Under the pieces are notes generated by a model. It was not told the DNA's origin. It saw only the letters and a program-made list of their open reading frames with translations, and searched no databases. Below, one piece after another: positions 43,547 to 53,088 of a DNA stretch of 64,000 nt. Source of the DNA: Parabacteroides sp. TM07-1AC. Its GTDB lineage: Bacteria > Bacteroidota > Bacteroidia > Bacteroidales > Tannerellaceae. The position numbers and the translations under genes are program-made. Within the stretch, counting starts at the first letter, position 1. Each line of letters opens with the position of its first letter. The stretch lies in NCBI RefSeq assembly GCF_003480915.1, contig NZ_QUKD01000001.1, forward strand, positions 434,001-498,000, in the 5' to 3' direction.

Positions 43547-44356
43547 TCATTTTGTCAATGTCACAACCAAAGAAGCTATGGAAACCAGAATAGAAGCGGC
43601 AGACAACCATACTCCTACCGATTTGTTCTGGTTGATTCCACTCTGTTCGGCTTTCACCTTGTTCGGCTCTACATACACGATATCGTTCTGTTGCAAATAA
43701 TAACAGGGAGAGTTGAAGATATCGGACGAACGAAGGTCGTGAAACAGAATAGTCCGCTTTCCATCCTTCTCACGGATAACGGCTACCCGGTCACGACGAC
43801 CATAGATAGTCAGATCGCCAGCCATACTCAATGCTTCCAGCAATGTGACCCGGTCGCTGGAAATATCAAACGATCCCGGACGGCTTACCTCACCCATGAC
43901 TGAAATTTTATAGTTCAGAAACTGTACGGTTACAATCGGATCCTTAATTAAGTCTTCGCTTATCAGACGCTCCTTAATCATCTCAGTCAATTGCAGGCGG
44001 GTTAACCCTGCAACATGCAGTTTACCTAGAATCGGGAAATCTATATTCCCGTTGACATCCACCAGATAACCCAGTACACGCTGTGCACCGGGACTTTCAC
44101 TTCCAAGCTGATACGACACCAGCGGCATATTAAACGGCAGCGCCAACTCCGGATTCTTACTATTCACCATAATCGACAATAAATCGTCGTTATGGATAAA
44201 CACTTCGTATTTCTGCTCGATTTCCTGTTGCTTTAAAGGAACAACATCCTGCAGATAGACAATCTTCTTTGAAGACCTGCAGCCCGTGAAAAGTACTGCC
44301 ACACACACCAGTGCTGCAGCCAACAGACCCAACGAATGGTAATTCTTCGTTCTCAT
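43547..44356 (-). CDS. Wza-like polysaccharide export lipoprotein
   Basis: The 269-aa outer-membrane protein has a lipobox (VAVLFTGCRSS), the Poly_export domain (IHNDDLLSIMVNSKNPELA) and an SLBB-type domain (SVMGEVSRPGSFDI, LLEALSMAGDLTIYGRRDRVAVIRE). A C-terminal TM helix (WLSAASILVSIASLVVTL) replaces the Wza barrel helix. It forms the export channel with the Wzc-like kinase. The ATG at 44356 gives the proper signal peptide; an upstream start adds an implausible extension. Confidence 0.9.
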   Translation of the reverse strand: MRTKNYHSLGLLAAALVCVAVLFTGCRSSKKIVYLQDVVPLKQQEIEQKYEVFIHNDDLLSIMVNSKNPELALPFNMPLVSYQLGSESPGAQRVLGYLVDVNGNIDFPILGKLHVAGLTRLQLTEMIKERLISEDLIKDPIVTVQFLNYKISVMGEVSRPGSFDISSDRVTLLEALSMAGDLTIYGRRDRVAVIREKDGKRTILFHDLRSSDIFNSPCYYLQQNDIVYVEPNKVKAEQSGINQNKSVGVWLSAASILVSIASLVVTLTK

Positions 44357-44445
44357 AACAAATAAATAAAAGTTTAATATTAATTCCTGATATATTCCGT
44401 AAGTCAAAGTAAACCAACGCCGGCAGCCGATGACTACCTCTGTCC

Positions 44446-44841
44446 TCATTCTCTGCCTGCTCCTTCTGAGTCTCCTCTCTCCTTATGAGGGAAACGGAAG
44501 TGATGCTGATCTGTATGAGCTACAGCCTCTTCCTCGACTGTATCGGGATTGTCTTCGGCGAAAACGTTGTTGTTCAGAGCGGCCAGCAGATATACGCCGG
44601 GCTTGAATTTTACACTTATACGCGGAGCGATCATGCAGGGAAGCTCTGCCCGTATATTACGTCCCGGACGGGCGGATTGATACCAAGGTTCCAGTGAACC
44701 AAAGCCATGGATACTGAAACCGCGACCGGCTTTCAACTCTTTTGTCGCCACATCTGCTAACGTATTGACGACCAACCTGCTCGTTGCCAATGACAACGAG
44801 CAGTGTTTTGCTAAATAAGATACCAGTTGTTTTTTTGTCAT
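44446..44841 (-). CDS. HU/IHF-like protein of the EPS operon
   Basis: The 131-aa protein reads MTKKQLVSYLAKHCSLSLAT, then LADVATKELKAGRGFSIHGFGSLEPWYQSARPGRNIR, the HU-like fold. An acidic, His-rich tail of ~35 residues follows (NPDTVEEEAVAHTDQHHF). It resembles the HU-like protein at 19056. Its ATG overlaps the stop of the OmpA gene (TAATG). Such HU relatives are frequent at the head of export genes in Bacteroidales polysaccharide loci. Confidence 0.8.
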   Translation of the reverse strand: MTKKQLVSYLAKHCSLSLATSRLVVNTLADVATKELKAGRGFSIHGFGSLEPWYQSARPGRNIRAELPCMIAPRISVKFKPGVYLLAALNNNVFAEDNPDTVEEEAVAHTDQHHFRFPHKERGDSEGAGRE

Positions 44842-46058
44842 TATTGTTCTATTGCAAAATTAACCGTTTGGTTATCTTCCATGTGATCAGATACGGAACC
44901 CATGTCTTTCACACGTACCACCAGACGCGACGGCTGTATGGAATAGCGGTTGATCAGGATGTTTCTGACACGTTCTGCACGTTTGCGAGCGACTCTGTCG
45001 CTTGCCTGATGGCTGTTACCGATAACTGCAATCTTGTAATTTGTATGCTCTTCCATGAAATGAGCCACCTCGAAGATATTAACCTGCTGCAATTCTTCAT
45101 TGTAGGTATCTTTTTCAGGGAAGAAGACAACAGCCGGAATCAGCAGTTCGCTACCTGTAGCGACGTGAGTAACAGTACGGTGAACCGTTTTTGAATGTTC
45201 GGTGTACTCGCGACGTATCTTGCTTACGCTGTTGTTTAACGCAGCATACTGTTCCGTCGGAACAAGGCGTACGACCTGGAAGCCCTGCTTTCCGAAGCGC
45301 CATTTTAAACCGACCAATCCGGAAAAGAAGGTATCGAACTGGTTGCCTTTCCCGATCTCGCCGTCGAAGGTAGCGCTGGTAATGGAAGAACTGATCTCCG
45401 CATTGACGGCCAGGCGGTCTGTGATATTATATCCTGCGATAGCACCCAGACGCAAGGCAATCTTGTTCTCCTTACCCATACCGTGCCAACGCATATTATA
45501 AAGGTAACCCAAACCGGAATAAGCCTCGAAGTCCCAACGACGGTCGAAACGCTTCTGTTCATGGAACAAATTATATAAGTCGACCATCAAATCCAGATTC
45601 ACTTCCAGATATTTCATCTTCTGCTTGTAGCCATCCTTCGTATCGACTCCCTGCGATTCCAGGTATTCGCGTACCGGATCATTACCGTCGCTCCAGTTGG
45701 CATACTGCTTGTAGATACCCGGAATACCCGTATTCCAACCCGTCAGACGCATACCACCAAAGCTCAAACGAAGACTCAGATTCGGATTCAAATCCTTTCC
45801 GATACCGAGCAAGAATCCCGGAGACAGACGCTTGCCGACAGACAGATGGTTATCATCTTCGGCACACATCACACGACCGGCAAACGACCCCTGTATATAG
45901 AAATTGCTCCAGAAAGAAGATACATATCTGGTCTTATAGTCCACTTCAAGCGTATCCATCATAATAGTAGACTCCACGCGAGACTCCACGCGCTTTTCTT
46001 GTGCATATCCCCCTGCCGACACAGCTGCCAGGAGAAGTATCAATATTGTCTTTTTCAT
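44841..46058 (-). CDS. OmpA-family outer membrane protein (second of a pair)
   Basis: The 405-aa protein has a signal peptide (TILILLLAAVSAGGYAQ), a beta-barrel-like middle and a C-terminal OmpA-like peptidoglycan-binding region (YKIAVIGNSHQASDRVARKRAERVRNIL). The NxxLSxxRA motif is degenerate, so binding may be weakened. It follows the other OmpA gene by 4 bp. Confidence 0.85.
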   Translation of the reverse strand: MKKTILILLLAAVSAGGYAQEKRVESRVESTIMMDTLEVDYKTRYVSSFWSNFYIQGSFAGRVMCAEDDNHLSVGKRLSPGFLLGIGKDLNPNLSLRLSFGGMRLTGWNTGIPGIYKQYANWSDGNDPVREYLESQGVDTKDGYKQKMKYLEVNLDLMVDLYNLFHEQKRFDRRWDFEAYSGLGYLYNMRWHGMGKENKIALRLGAIAGYNITDRLAVNAEISSSITSATFDGEIGKGNQFDTFFSGLVGLKWRFGKQGFQVVRLVPTEQYAALNNSVSKIRREYTEHSKTVHRTVTHVATGSELLIPAVVFFPEKDTYNEELQQVNIFEVAHFMEEHTNYKIAVIGNSHQASDRVARKRAERVRNILINRYSIQPSRLVVRVKDMGSVSDHMEDNQTVNFAIEQ

Positions 46059-46062
46059 CCTT

Positions 46063-47310
46063 TTACTTGTTTTCTGTTTCGTCTTCGATTATTTCCATCA
46101 CTACGGCACGGTTCCAGCGGTAGTCTTCTTCGTAAGCCCGTTCGATATCTCCTTTCGCAGAAGTCTGCAAGCGGTCAGGGTCGATATTGAACTCTTTCAC
46201 CAGACAATCCTTCACGGCTTTTACACGGCGTTCGCTCAACTTCATGTTGTAGGCCGGATAGGCAGTTTCCCTATCGGCATAACCGCATAGCTTCAGTTTA
46301 GCCTTCGGATGTTCTCTCAAATAATCGACAACCAGGTGGATGTTGGTCATCTGATCTTCTTCGATCGTAGACTGGTCGATCAGGAAACGAACAGGAAATT
46401 CGGTCACCAATGATTCCGGTTCGGCAGCCGGTACTTCCACCACAACAGGGGCCGGCGTGTAATAAACGCTTTCCAGCACAACCGGGTTCACCTTTGTATA
46501 ACGGTTGAATTTCTGTCCTCCGAACTTATAAGTGATACCAATGCTCAGACCACCGTAGCCTTCTACGGTACGGTTCGTTTTGGAGGAAAGGCCGCCAATC
46601 TGTCCGTCAAAGGATTCATCGACGATAGTTCCCTGCAACTCGGCTATCAATGAAAGTTTATCGCTCAACTTCACATCCAACTGTGCACCGGCATTCAATG
46701 AGAATGAGTTATCCGGCGTGATTCCCTGCTTCTCGAATGTATGCGAGAAACCGGGTCCCAGGAAAAGATAGAAATTGACCGGTTTCTCGTCTCTTGTGAA
46801 CCAACGCACCACATTGCTCATCAGGTTCACCTGGAAGTCCATGTAAGCGAACTGGCGGTGGAACCAGGTTACTCCATCTTTCTCAGAGAAATAAGGCTTA
46901 GCCTCTTCGGGTATCACCGTATGATCGGGCACCTTATCGAACATGTTGTAGAAAGCAAACGGATAAGAATGTCCGCACAGCTTTCCGGCCCCCACCTGAA
47001 AACGGAATGCCCACAATGGAGAAAGCCATTTACCTACTGATATCTGCCCCATGGGCTGCATGCGCTTAATAAAGCCTTCATACTCCCGATTCGCCTCTGC
47101 AGCCAGACCATTCATACCAATCGCTCCACTGATAAACCAGTTGGAAGAGCGGCCTCTACCGGCCACAACAATGTCTGTCGAATCGCCCAACTCACTGATA
47201 ATGTTGTCTAGTTGGGCCACCCGAATGGTGTCAGTTTTAACCTCCTGTGCCCTCGTTGCGTATGGTAGTGCTAGCAAGAGGGTTACAATACAAACTGCTT
47301 GTTTAATCAT
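46063..47310 (-). CDS. OmpA-family outer membrane protein (first of a pair)
   Basis: The 415-aa protein has a signal peptide (AVCIVTLLLALPYATRAQ), a barrel-like N-domain (WFISGAIGMNGLAAEA) and a canonical OmpA C-domain (KLKLCGYADRETAYPAYNMKLSERRVKAVKDCL). It probably ties the envelope near the export machinery to peptidoglycan. Lying between the sugar and export genes, it is part of the same minus-strand run. Confidence 0.88.
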   Translation of the reverse strand: MIKQAVCIVTLLLALPYATRAQEVKTDTIRVAQLDNIISELGDSTDIVVAGRGRSSNWFISGAIGMNGLAAEANREYEGFIKRMQPMGQISVGKWLSPLWAFRFQVGAGKLCGHSYPFAFYNMFDKVPDHTVIPEEAKPYFSEKDGVTWFHRQFAYMDFQVNLMSNVVRWFTRDEKPVNFYLFLGPGFSHTFEKQGITPDNSFSLNAGAQLDVKLSDKLSLIAELQGTIVDESFDGQIGGLSSKTNRTVEGYGGLSIGITYKFGGQKFNRYTKVNPVVLESVYYTPAPVVVEVPAAEPESLVTEFPVRFLIDQSTIEEDQMTNIHLVVDYLREHPKAKLKLCGYADRETAYPAYNMKLSERRVKAVKDCLVKEFNIDPDRLQTSAKGDIERAYEEDYRWNRAVVMEIIEDETENK

Positions 47311-47362
47311 ATTACTAATTTTATGTTAGATAGATTTATTTTTTAGTTTCATGACTTTGGTT

Positions 47363-48505
47363 TTAATATTTTCTCCAAACCATCTTATTAACGACTCCGG
47401 TATAGCTTTGTATCAATTTAACGACCTTGACTGATACATTCTCATCCACATAATTGGGAACAGGGATTCCCAAAGCGCCATCCTCATTCATTTCGACCGC
47501 TACATCCACAGCCTGTAAGACTTGTTCTGTAGTGATACCAGCCAGGATAAAGTTACCTTTGTCCAATGCCTCCGGACGCTCCGTACTGGTACGGATACAT
47601 ACGGCCGGAATCGGATTACCGACAGACAGGAAGAAACTGCTTTCTTCAGGCAGTGTCCCCGAATCAGATACTACGGCAAAAGCATTCATCTGAAGATGAT
47701 TGTAATCATGGAATCCTAAAGGTTCATGCTGAATGACACGCGGATCGAACTGAAAACCACGCTGTTCGATGAATTTCTTAGAGCGGGGATGACAAGAATA
47801 CAGGATCGGCATATCGTATTTCTCTGCCATGGCATTTACCGCATTCATCAGGTTGAAGAAGTTGGTTTCCGTATCGATATTTTCTTCTCTGTGAGCAGAA
47901 AGCAAAATATATTTACCTTTCTCCAGATTCAGACGTTCCAGAATATTGCTGGCCTTAATCTGTTCCAGATTATTATGCAGTACTTCTGCCATGGGTGAAC
48001 CGACTACATAGGTACGTTCTCTCGGTGTACCGGCAGCATTTAGATACCGACGTGCATGTTCGGAGTAACACATATTGACATCGGCTGTCACATCCACAAT
48101 GCGACGGTTTGTTTCCTCCGGAAGACATTCATCGAAACAACGGTTACCGGCCTCCATGTGGAAGATAGGAATATGCAAACGCTTCGCCCCGATAACCGAC
48201 AGGCAAGAATTTGTATCTCCCAGCACCAAAACGGCATCGGGCTTCACCTCCACCATCAATTTATACGATTTGGCAATGATATTTCCTATTGTTTCCCCCA
48301 GGTCCACACCCACTGCATCCAGATAATAGTTAGGAGCACGAAGTCCCAAGTCATCAAAAAAGACCTGATTCAATGTATAATCATAATTTTGTCCGGTATG
48401 GACCAGGATTTGATCGAAGTATTGATCGCATCGCTTAATAACGGCAGCCAGACGGATAATTTCCGGACGGGTACCGATTATAGTCATTAATTTTAGTTTG
48501 CTCAT
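47363..48505 (-). CDS. capG: UDP-GlcNAc 2-epimerase family, CapG/FnlC-like (WecB fold)
   Basis: The 380-aa protein starts LKLMTIIGTRPEIIRLAAVI and has LVLGDTNSCL, HMEAGNRCFDECLPEETNRRIVD and VVSDSGTLPEESSFF, the non-hydrolysing epimerase fold. In this order with CapE and CapF it should be the last enzyme to UDP-N-acetyl-L-fucosamine (C2 epimerisation) rather than WecB. The three genes are contiguous (11 and 15 bp gaps). Annotation as wecB is the alternative. Confidence 0.85.
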   Translation of the reverse strand: MSKLKLMTIIGTRPEIIRLAAVIKRCDQYFDQILVHTGQNYDYTLNQVFFDDLGLRAPNYYLDAVGVDLGETIGNIIAKSYKLMVEVKPDAVLVLGDTNSCLSVIGAKRLHIPIFHMEAGNRCFDECLPEETNRRIVDVTADVNMCYSEHARRYLNAAGTPRERTYVVGSPMAEVLHNNLEQIKASNILERLNLEKGKYILLSAHREENIDTETNFFNLMNAVNAMAEKYDMPILYSCHPRSKKFIEQRGFQFDPRVIQHEPLGFHDYNHLQMNAFAVVSDSGTLPEESSFFLSVGNPIPAVCIRTSTERPEALDKGNFILAGITTEQVLQAVDVAVEMNEDGALGIPVPNYVDENVSVKVVKLIQSYTGVVNKMVWRKY

Positions 48506-48516
48506 AGTGTTATCTT

Positions 48517-49665
48517 TTATACTTTCTCAAAATAAGTATCCGGACGATTCGGATCGAATGGTTCGTTAGCCCACATAAAGGTCACCAACTCCTCCGTATC
48601 GGATAAATTGATGATGTTATGAGTGTAACCGGGAATCATTTCGACCACTTCTATCTTTTCACCACTTACTTCGAAGTTGATGATTTCATCTGTTCCAATC
48701 TTACGAAGCTGAATCAGACCATGGCCGCTTACGACCACAAACTTTTCATTTTTGGTATGATGCCAATGTTGCCCCTTAGTTACCCCTGGTTTAGAAATGT
48801 TCACAGAGAACTGACCACGATCCGGCGTACGGATAATCTCAGTAAAACTACCGCGGTCATCTGTTTTCATCTGTACCGGATAACTGAATTTCTCTTTCGG
48901 CAAATAAGACAAATAAGTTGAATAGAGTTTCTTCGTAAAAGAATCGCCTAGATTAGGTACACTCAAGTTCGCAGGCATCTCTTTAAAAGAATAGAGCAAA
49001 TCGACAATGCCTCCTAGCGTAATCGTATGAACGACCGGTACTGCACAATAATCTCCTTCATGATGTTCATTACCAGATAAAGCAGTAATCAATTCGTCTA
49101 CCACATCATCCACATAGACCAGATTCATCACCACATTCGGATCATTTACCTGGATAGGCAAGTCATTAGCAATATTATTACAAAAAGTAGCCACAGCACT
49201 ATTGTAATTCGGTCTGCACCATTTTCCGAACACATTCGGGAAACGATAAACCAATACTTTCGCTCCGGTTTCTTTCGCATACTCGAACAACAGGTTCTCT
49301 CCTGCCCTTTTCGATTCGCCATACGGATTATCCAATGCCGCCTGCGTAGATGATGAGATCATCACCGGGCAAGTATTGTTATACTTTTTCAATGTGTCCA
49401 GCAAAGTAGAAGCAAAGCCGAAGTTACCCTTCATAAATTCCGCCTGGTCTTTCGGACGGTTCACACCCGCCAGGTTAAAGACGAAATCAGCTTTCTTACA
49501 ATAGACATCCAACTCAGCCGGATCGCTGTCTATATCATATTCGAAGACCTTTAGATCAGTTCCCGAAACAGAATAATTCCGGGCTTTCCCTGATTGGATA
49601 TTATGGAGTTGGGAAACAAGGTTCCGACCGATGAACCCTTTGGCGCCAGTAACTAATATGTTCAT
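48517..49665 (-). CDS. capF: CapF-type bifunctional reductase/epimerase
   Basis: The 382-aa protein has an N-terminal NAD(P)-binding SDR (VTGAKGFIGRNLVSQL, NPYGESKRAGENLL) and a C-terminal cupin (KPGVTKGQHWHHTKNEKFVVVSG). This fusion defines CapF/FnlB/WbjC, which makes UDP-6-deoxy-L-talose N-acetyl sugar from the CapE product. It is the middle gene of the UDP-L-FucNAc set. Confidence 0.92.
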   Translation of the reverse strand: MNILVTGAKGFIGRNLVSQLHNIQSGKARNYSVSGTDLKVFEYDIDSDPAELDVYCKKADFVFNLAGVNRPKDQAEFMKGNFGFASTLLDTLKKYNNTCPVMISSSTQAALDNPYGESKRAGENLLFEYAKETGAKVLVYRFPNVFGKWCRPNYNSAVATFCNNIANDLPIQVNDPNVVMNLVYVDDVVDELITALSGNEHHEGDYCAVPVVHTITLGGIVDLLYSFKEMPANLSVPNLGDSFTKKLYSTYLSYLPKEKFSYPVQMKTDDRGSFTEIIRTPDRGQFSVNISKPGVTKGQHWHHTKNEKFVVVSGHGLIQLRKIGTDEIINFEVSGEKIEVVEMIPGYTHNIINLSDTEELVTFMWANEPFDPNRPDTYFEKV

Positions 49666-49680
49666 TACATTAAAATTGAT

Positions 49681-50754
49681 TTATTCGCTTCTGATTTCTC
49701 TTGGTTTTGCCCGTTCGATCAGTCCAAGATCTTCCTGAATGAAACGTAAGCGGAGTAATAGTTTTTTCATGCCTTCCACATCCAGACGTGTGGTATTATG
49801 GCTGTGATAGTCTTCAATCTTAGAAAGACATTCGCTTCCTTCGGTAAAGAACTTGTCATAGTTCAAATCGCGTGTATCACAAGGAATGCGGTAATATTCA
49901 CCCATATCGATTGCCTTCGCCATCTCTTCACGGGTTACCAGCGTTTCATACAGTTTCTCTCCGTGACGCGTACCGATTACCTTCACTTCCGTATCCAGAT
50001 ACTTCGGATCGATCTGTCCGTATGTTTCTTTCAAGGCCTGTGCCAGGACAGACAAGGTTGCTGCCGGTGCTTTCTGAACAAATAGGTCACCATTATGACC
50101 ATGTGTAAAGGCATAGACTACCAAATCGACGGCATCATCCAACGTCATCATAAAGCGGGTCATTTCAGGGTCGGTAATGGTAATCGGCCTGCCCTGCTCC
50201 ATCTGTTCCACCCAAAGAGGAATTACAGAACCACGGCTTGCCATCACATTGCCATAGCGGGTACAACAGATAGTAGTCTGCGCCCCTTCGCCCAGTTCAC
50301 GTCCCTTAGCAATCGCCACCTTTTCCATCAGAGCCTTGGAGATACCCATCGCATTGATCGGATAAGCGGCTTTATCCGTAGAAAGGACGACTACATTCTT
50401 TACGCCATGTTCAATAGCAGAAAGCAGCACATTCTCTGTTCCTTCCACATTTGTACGCGTAGCTTCCATCGGAAAGAATTCACAACTGGGGACTTGCTTT
50501 AATGCAGCTGCACTAAACACATAATCCACACCGCGCATAGCGACATCCACAGATGTTTTATTACGCACATTCCCTATGTAAAATTTTACTTTAGGATTTT
50601 GTAAAGCATGACGCATATCGTCCTGCTTCTTCTCATCTCGGCTAAAGATTCGGATTTCCTTGATATCCGAATTGATAAAACGCCGGAGGACGGCGTTACC
50701 GAAGGAACCGGTACCACCAGTGATTAGAAGGGTTTTGTCTTTAAATACTGACAT
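49681..50754 (-). CDS. capE: CapE-type UDP-GlcNAc 4,6-dehydratase / 5-epimerase
   Basis: The 357-aa SDR protein has LLITGGTGSFGNAVLRRF, YVFSAAALKQVPSCEFFP and STDKAAYPINAMGISKALMEK; the SxxK-type catalytic set replaces YxxxK as in CapE/FnlA. It starts the UDP-L-FucNAc pathway. It lacks the membrane part of PglF-type dehydratases. It is followed by capF. Confidence 0.9.
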   Translation of the reverse strand: MSVFKDKTLLITGGTGSFGNAVLRRFINSDIKEIRIFSRDEKKQDDMRHALQNPKVKFYIGNVRNKTSVDVAMRGVDYVFSAAALKQVPSCEFFPMEATRTNVEGTENVLLSAIEHGVKNVVVLSTDKAAYPINAMGISKALMEKVAIAKGRELGEGAQTTICCTRYGNVMASRGSVIPLWVEQMEQGRPITITDPEMTRFMMTLDDAVDLVVYAFTHGHNGDLFVQKAPAATLSVLAQALKETYGQIDPKYLDTEVKVIGTRHGEKLYETLVTREEMAKAIDMGEYYRIPCDTRDLNYDKFFTEGSECLSKIEDYHSHNTTRLDVEGMKKLLLRLRFIQEDLGLIERAKPREIRSE

Positions 50755-50793
50755 ATATATATTCTATTAAAACTCGAATGAATTCATTACAGA

Positions 50794-52104
50794 TTACAAA
50801 ATAGAGTTTTTGATTTCCTGGACGATATAAGCCACATCTTCATCCGTCACGCAAGGACCACTCGGCAGACATAGCCCCTGCTTAAACAAAGATTCGCTTA
50901 CGCCGTTCGCATAACAAGGATTATTCCTGTATACAGGTTGTAAATGCATCGGTTTCCATAGCGGACGAGATTCAATACCGGCAGCATCCAATGCCATGCG
51001 CATAGCTTCCACATTCCGGTTCGGCTCCGAATTAGTATGTAAAGAAGAAGCCTCGTGTGTCACACCGGCAGCACCGCCCACAGCCCCCTGTACAGCAGCC
51101 TCGTATGCATGTTCTTCTCCTTTCACATATAAACCTGAATCGAGCAAGATTGTATTCAACCAATAGTTACTATCGAAACGAGAAGAAGGATTCTCATGCA
51201 ATGTAATCCCTTCTACTCCGGCAAGCAGTTTCTTATAAAGCTGACAGGTATGTTTATGATGAGCAATATGTTCATCCAGCACTGTCATCTGACCGCGACC
51301 GATACCGGCACAAATATTCGACATGCGATAGTTGTAACCGATCTCTTCATGCTGGTAATAAGGATAAGATTCGCGTGCCTGGGTTGCATAGAACATGATC
51401 TTCTTTTTCGCTTCTTCATCCGGACAGATTAATGCGCCGCCACCAGAGGTCGTAATCATTTTATTACCATTAAAAGAAAGTACCCCATACTGTCCAAATG
51501 TTCCGCAAACCTGACCATCATAGCGACTACCCAATCCTTCAGCAGCATCCTCGATAACCGGAATATCATATTTATTTGCCACAGCCATAATCTCTTCAAT
51601 TTTAGCCGGCATTCCATAGAGATAGACGGGGACAATTGCCTTCGGTTTCTTACCTGTAGTCGCTATTCGGTCGACAATCGCCTTTTCCAACAACTCCGGA
51701 TCCATATTCCAAGTCTCGGCTTCCGAATCGACAAAGACCGGAGTTGCTCCCAAATAAGTAACAGGGTGTGAAGAGGCGCAGAAAGTAAAACTTTGTACAA
51801 TCACTTCATCGCCCGGACCGACACCACAGGCTAAAAGAGCCAAATGTACAGCGGCCGTACCAGCAGAGAGTGCAACGACTTTTTTCAGTTGACAGTTGAC
51901 AGTTGACAGTTGACAATTTTTTGTCTTCCCCTCATTGTCAATTGTCAATTGTCCATTGTCAATTAAGAAGTGCTCCAGTGCTTCTTCAAATCCATTCACA
52001 TTCGGGCCAAGTGGAACAACCCAGTTGGTATCAAAGGCTTCTTTTATAAAGCCTTGCTCTTTGCCGCTCATGTGAGCGAGGCAAAGGTAAATTCGTTTGT
52101 TCAT
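50794..52104 (-). CDS. DegT/PglE-type sugar aminotransferase with repeat-derived insertion
   Basis: The 436-aa PLP enzyme has GTAAVHLALLACGVGPGDEV, VIEDAAEGLGSRY and the PLP lysine in LSFNGNKMITTSGGG. It should transaminate a UDP-4-keto sugar, with the acetyltransferase at 52443 as its PglD-like partner. Residues about 48-75 (LIDNGQLTIDNEG then NCQLSTVNCQLKK) are translated from a TTGACAG-type repeat array at 51886-51964 that keeps the frame. Another non-family stretch is near residues 320-345 (EHAYEAAVQGAVGGAAGV). Activity may be altered, but the insert is in an N-terminal loop. Confidence 0.85.
   Translation of the reverse strand: MNKRIYLCLAHMSGKEQGFIKEAFDTNWVVPLGPNVNGFEEALEHFLIDNGQLTIDNEGKTKNCQLSTVNCQLKKVVALSAGTAAVHLALLACGVGPGDEVIVQSFTFCASSHPVTYLGATPVFVDSEAETWNMDPELLEKAIVDRIATTGKKPKAIVPVYLYGMPAKIEEIMAVANKYDIPVIEDAAEGLGSRYDGQVCGTFGQYGVLSFNGNKMITTSGGGALICPDEEAKKKIMFYATQARESYPYYQHEEIGYNYRMSNICAGIGRGQMTVLDEHIAHHKHTCQLYKKLLAGVEGITLHENPSSRFDSNYWLNTILLDSGLYVKGEEHAYEAAVQGAVGGAAGVTHEASSLHTNSEPNRNVEAMRMALDAAGIESRPLWKPMHLQPVYRNNPCYANGVSESLFKQGLCLPSGPCVTDEDVAYIVQEIKNSIL
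51886..51964. repeat. TTGACAG-type array inside a gene (locus 3)
   Basis: Four tandem GTTGACA units (51886-51918) and an inverted array of TTGTCAA units (51933-51964) flank a 14-bp spacer. They lie in frame within the aminotransferase gene. Confidence 0.8.
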
Positions 52105-52193
52105 TGTTATGATAGATAATTAGAGTTTTACTTATAATTAAAACTTTTCGCATATTTGCCATAAGTTTCACTTATACTTAAAACTTTCAGCAA

Positions 52194-52388
52194 ATGGATT
52201 TACCTCAAACACTCATCAATCGAAAAGGCTATTCAGAAAGAATCAAGCCTTTCATGAGAAAAAGCATAGCCAAAGTATTAACCGGTCAAAGACGTGTCGG
52301 TAAAAGTTTCCTGCTTTTCCAGCTCATGAAACAAGTTCTTGAAGAAGAGCCGAATGCCAATATCATATATATTAATTTTGAAGAATAC
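52194..52388 (+). pseudogene. Truncated AAA ATPase (DUF4143-type) remnant
   Basis: An ATG at 52194 begins 65 residues of a DUF4143-type ATPase: LINRKGYSERIKPFMRKS, Walker A TGQRRVGKS, FLLFQLMKQVL and IIYINFEEY. After that homology stops, and the frame runs on antisense to the acetyltransferase gene. Full proteins are near 400 aa, so only the first sixth remains. Upstream, direct repeats of ACTTATAnTTAAAACTTT type (about 52129-52146 and 52168-52186) look like the original promoter or operator. It is a fossil of an insertion into the EPS locus. Confidence 0.75.
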
Positions 52389-52442
52389 CTTCTTTGGCAT
52401 ATATGTCAAACAGGAATAATCCCGAAAATTCAACTCACTGCC

Positions 52443-53081
52443 TTAATTCTTATATTTAAGCACCTTTGCTGGAACACCCGCAACAACGGCCTTGGGTTCT
52501 ACATCATGAATAACAACAGCACCTGCCCCAATCAAGCAATCTTCTCCTAATTCATGAAGCCCTGTCATGATAGTTGAACTAATACCACAATAGGTATACT
52601 TATGAGCAACAATCGAAGCCCCAAAATTGCAACCTGTAGACAAGAAACAGCCTTCTTCCAATACCACATGATGTGCTAAATGTACTCCCATGCTTATCAT
52701 TGTATAATCTTTGATAATAGTATACGGCATAACAGTTGAACCTAGTAGAATATAAACACCCTCTCCTATCACTACATCAGGTGATAGGAGTACACTGGAG
52801 TGAATAAAATTAGGAATTTTATACCCTAACTCTTTCGCTTTTTTAAGTAGTTTCACTCTCAACTTATTATTACCCAAAGGACAATAAACAGCTTCCACTC
52901 CAAACTTTTCACGCAACGAACTCAAGTAATCAACTTTACCTAATACAGGAACTCCCTTTATATAAGTATTTTGATAATCTGGATTATCATCTAAGAATCC
53001 AACAATCTCTACCCCTATTTCTTGAAGATATGCCAAATAAACTTCACCATAGGTACCTGCACCAATTATTACACTTTTCAT
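52443..53081 (-). CDS. PglD/NeuD-type sugar O/N-acetyltransferase
   Basis: The 212-aa protein has an N-terminal Rossmann part (VIIGAGTYGEVYLAYLQEIG, VGFLDDNP) and a left-handed beta-helix of hexapeptide repeats (LLSPDVVIGEGVYILLGSTV to GAGAVVIHDVEPKAVVAGVPAKVLK). It acetylates an amino sugar nucleotide made by the DegT enzyme. The sugar transferase gene is 7 bp upstream in the same run. Confidence 0.9.
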   Translation of the reverse strand: MKSVIIGAGTYGEVYLAYLQEIGVEIVGFLDDNPDYQNTYIKGVPVLGKVDYLSSLREKFGVEAVYCPLGNNKLRVKLLKKAKELGYKIPNFIHSSVLLSPDVVIGEGVYILLGSTVMPYTIIKDYTMISMGVHLAHHVVLEEGCFLSTGCNFGASIVAHKYTYCGISSTIMTGLHELGEDCLIGAGAVVIHDVEPKAVVAGVPAKVLKYKN

Positions 53082-53088
53082 TCTCTAA

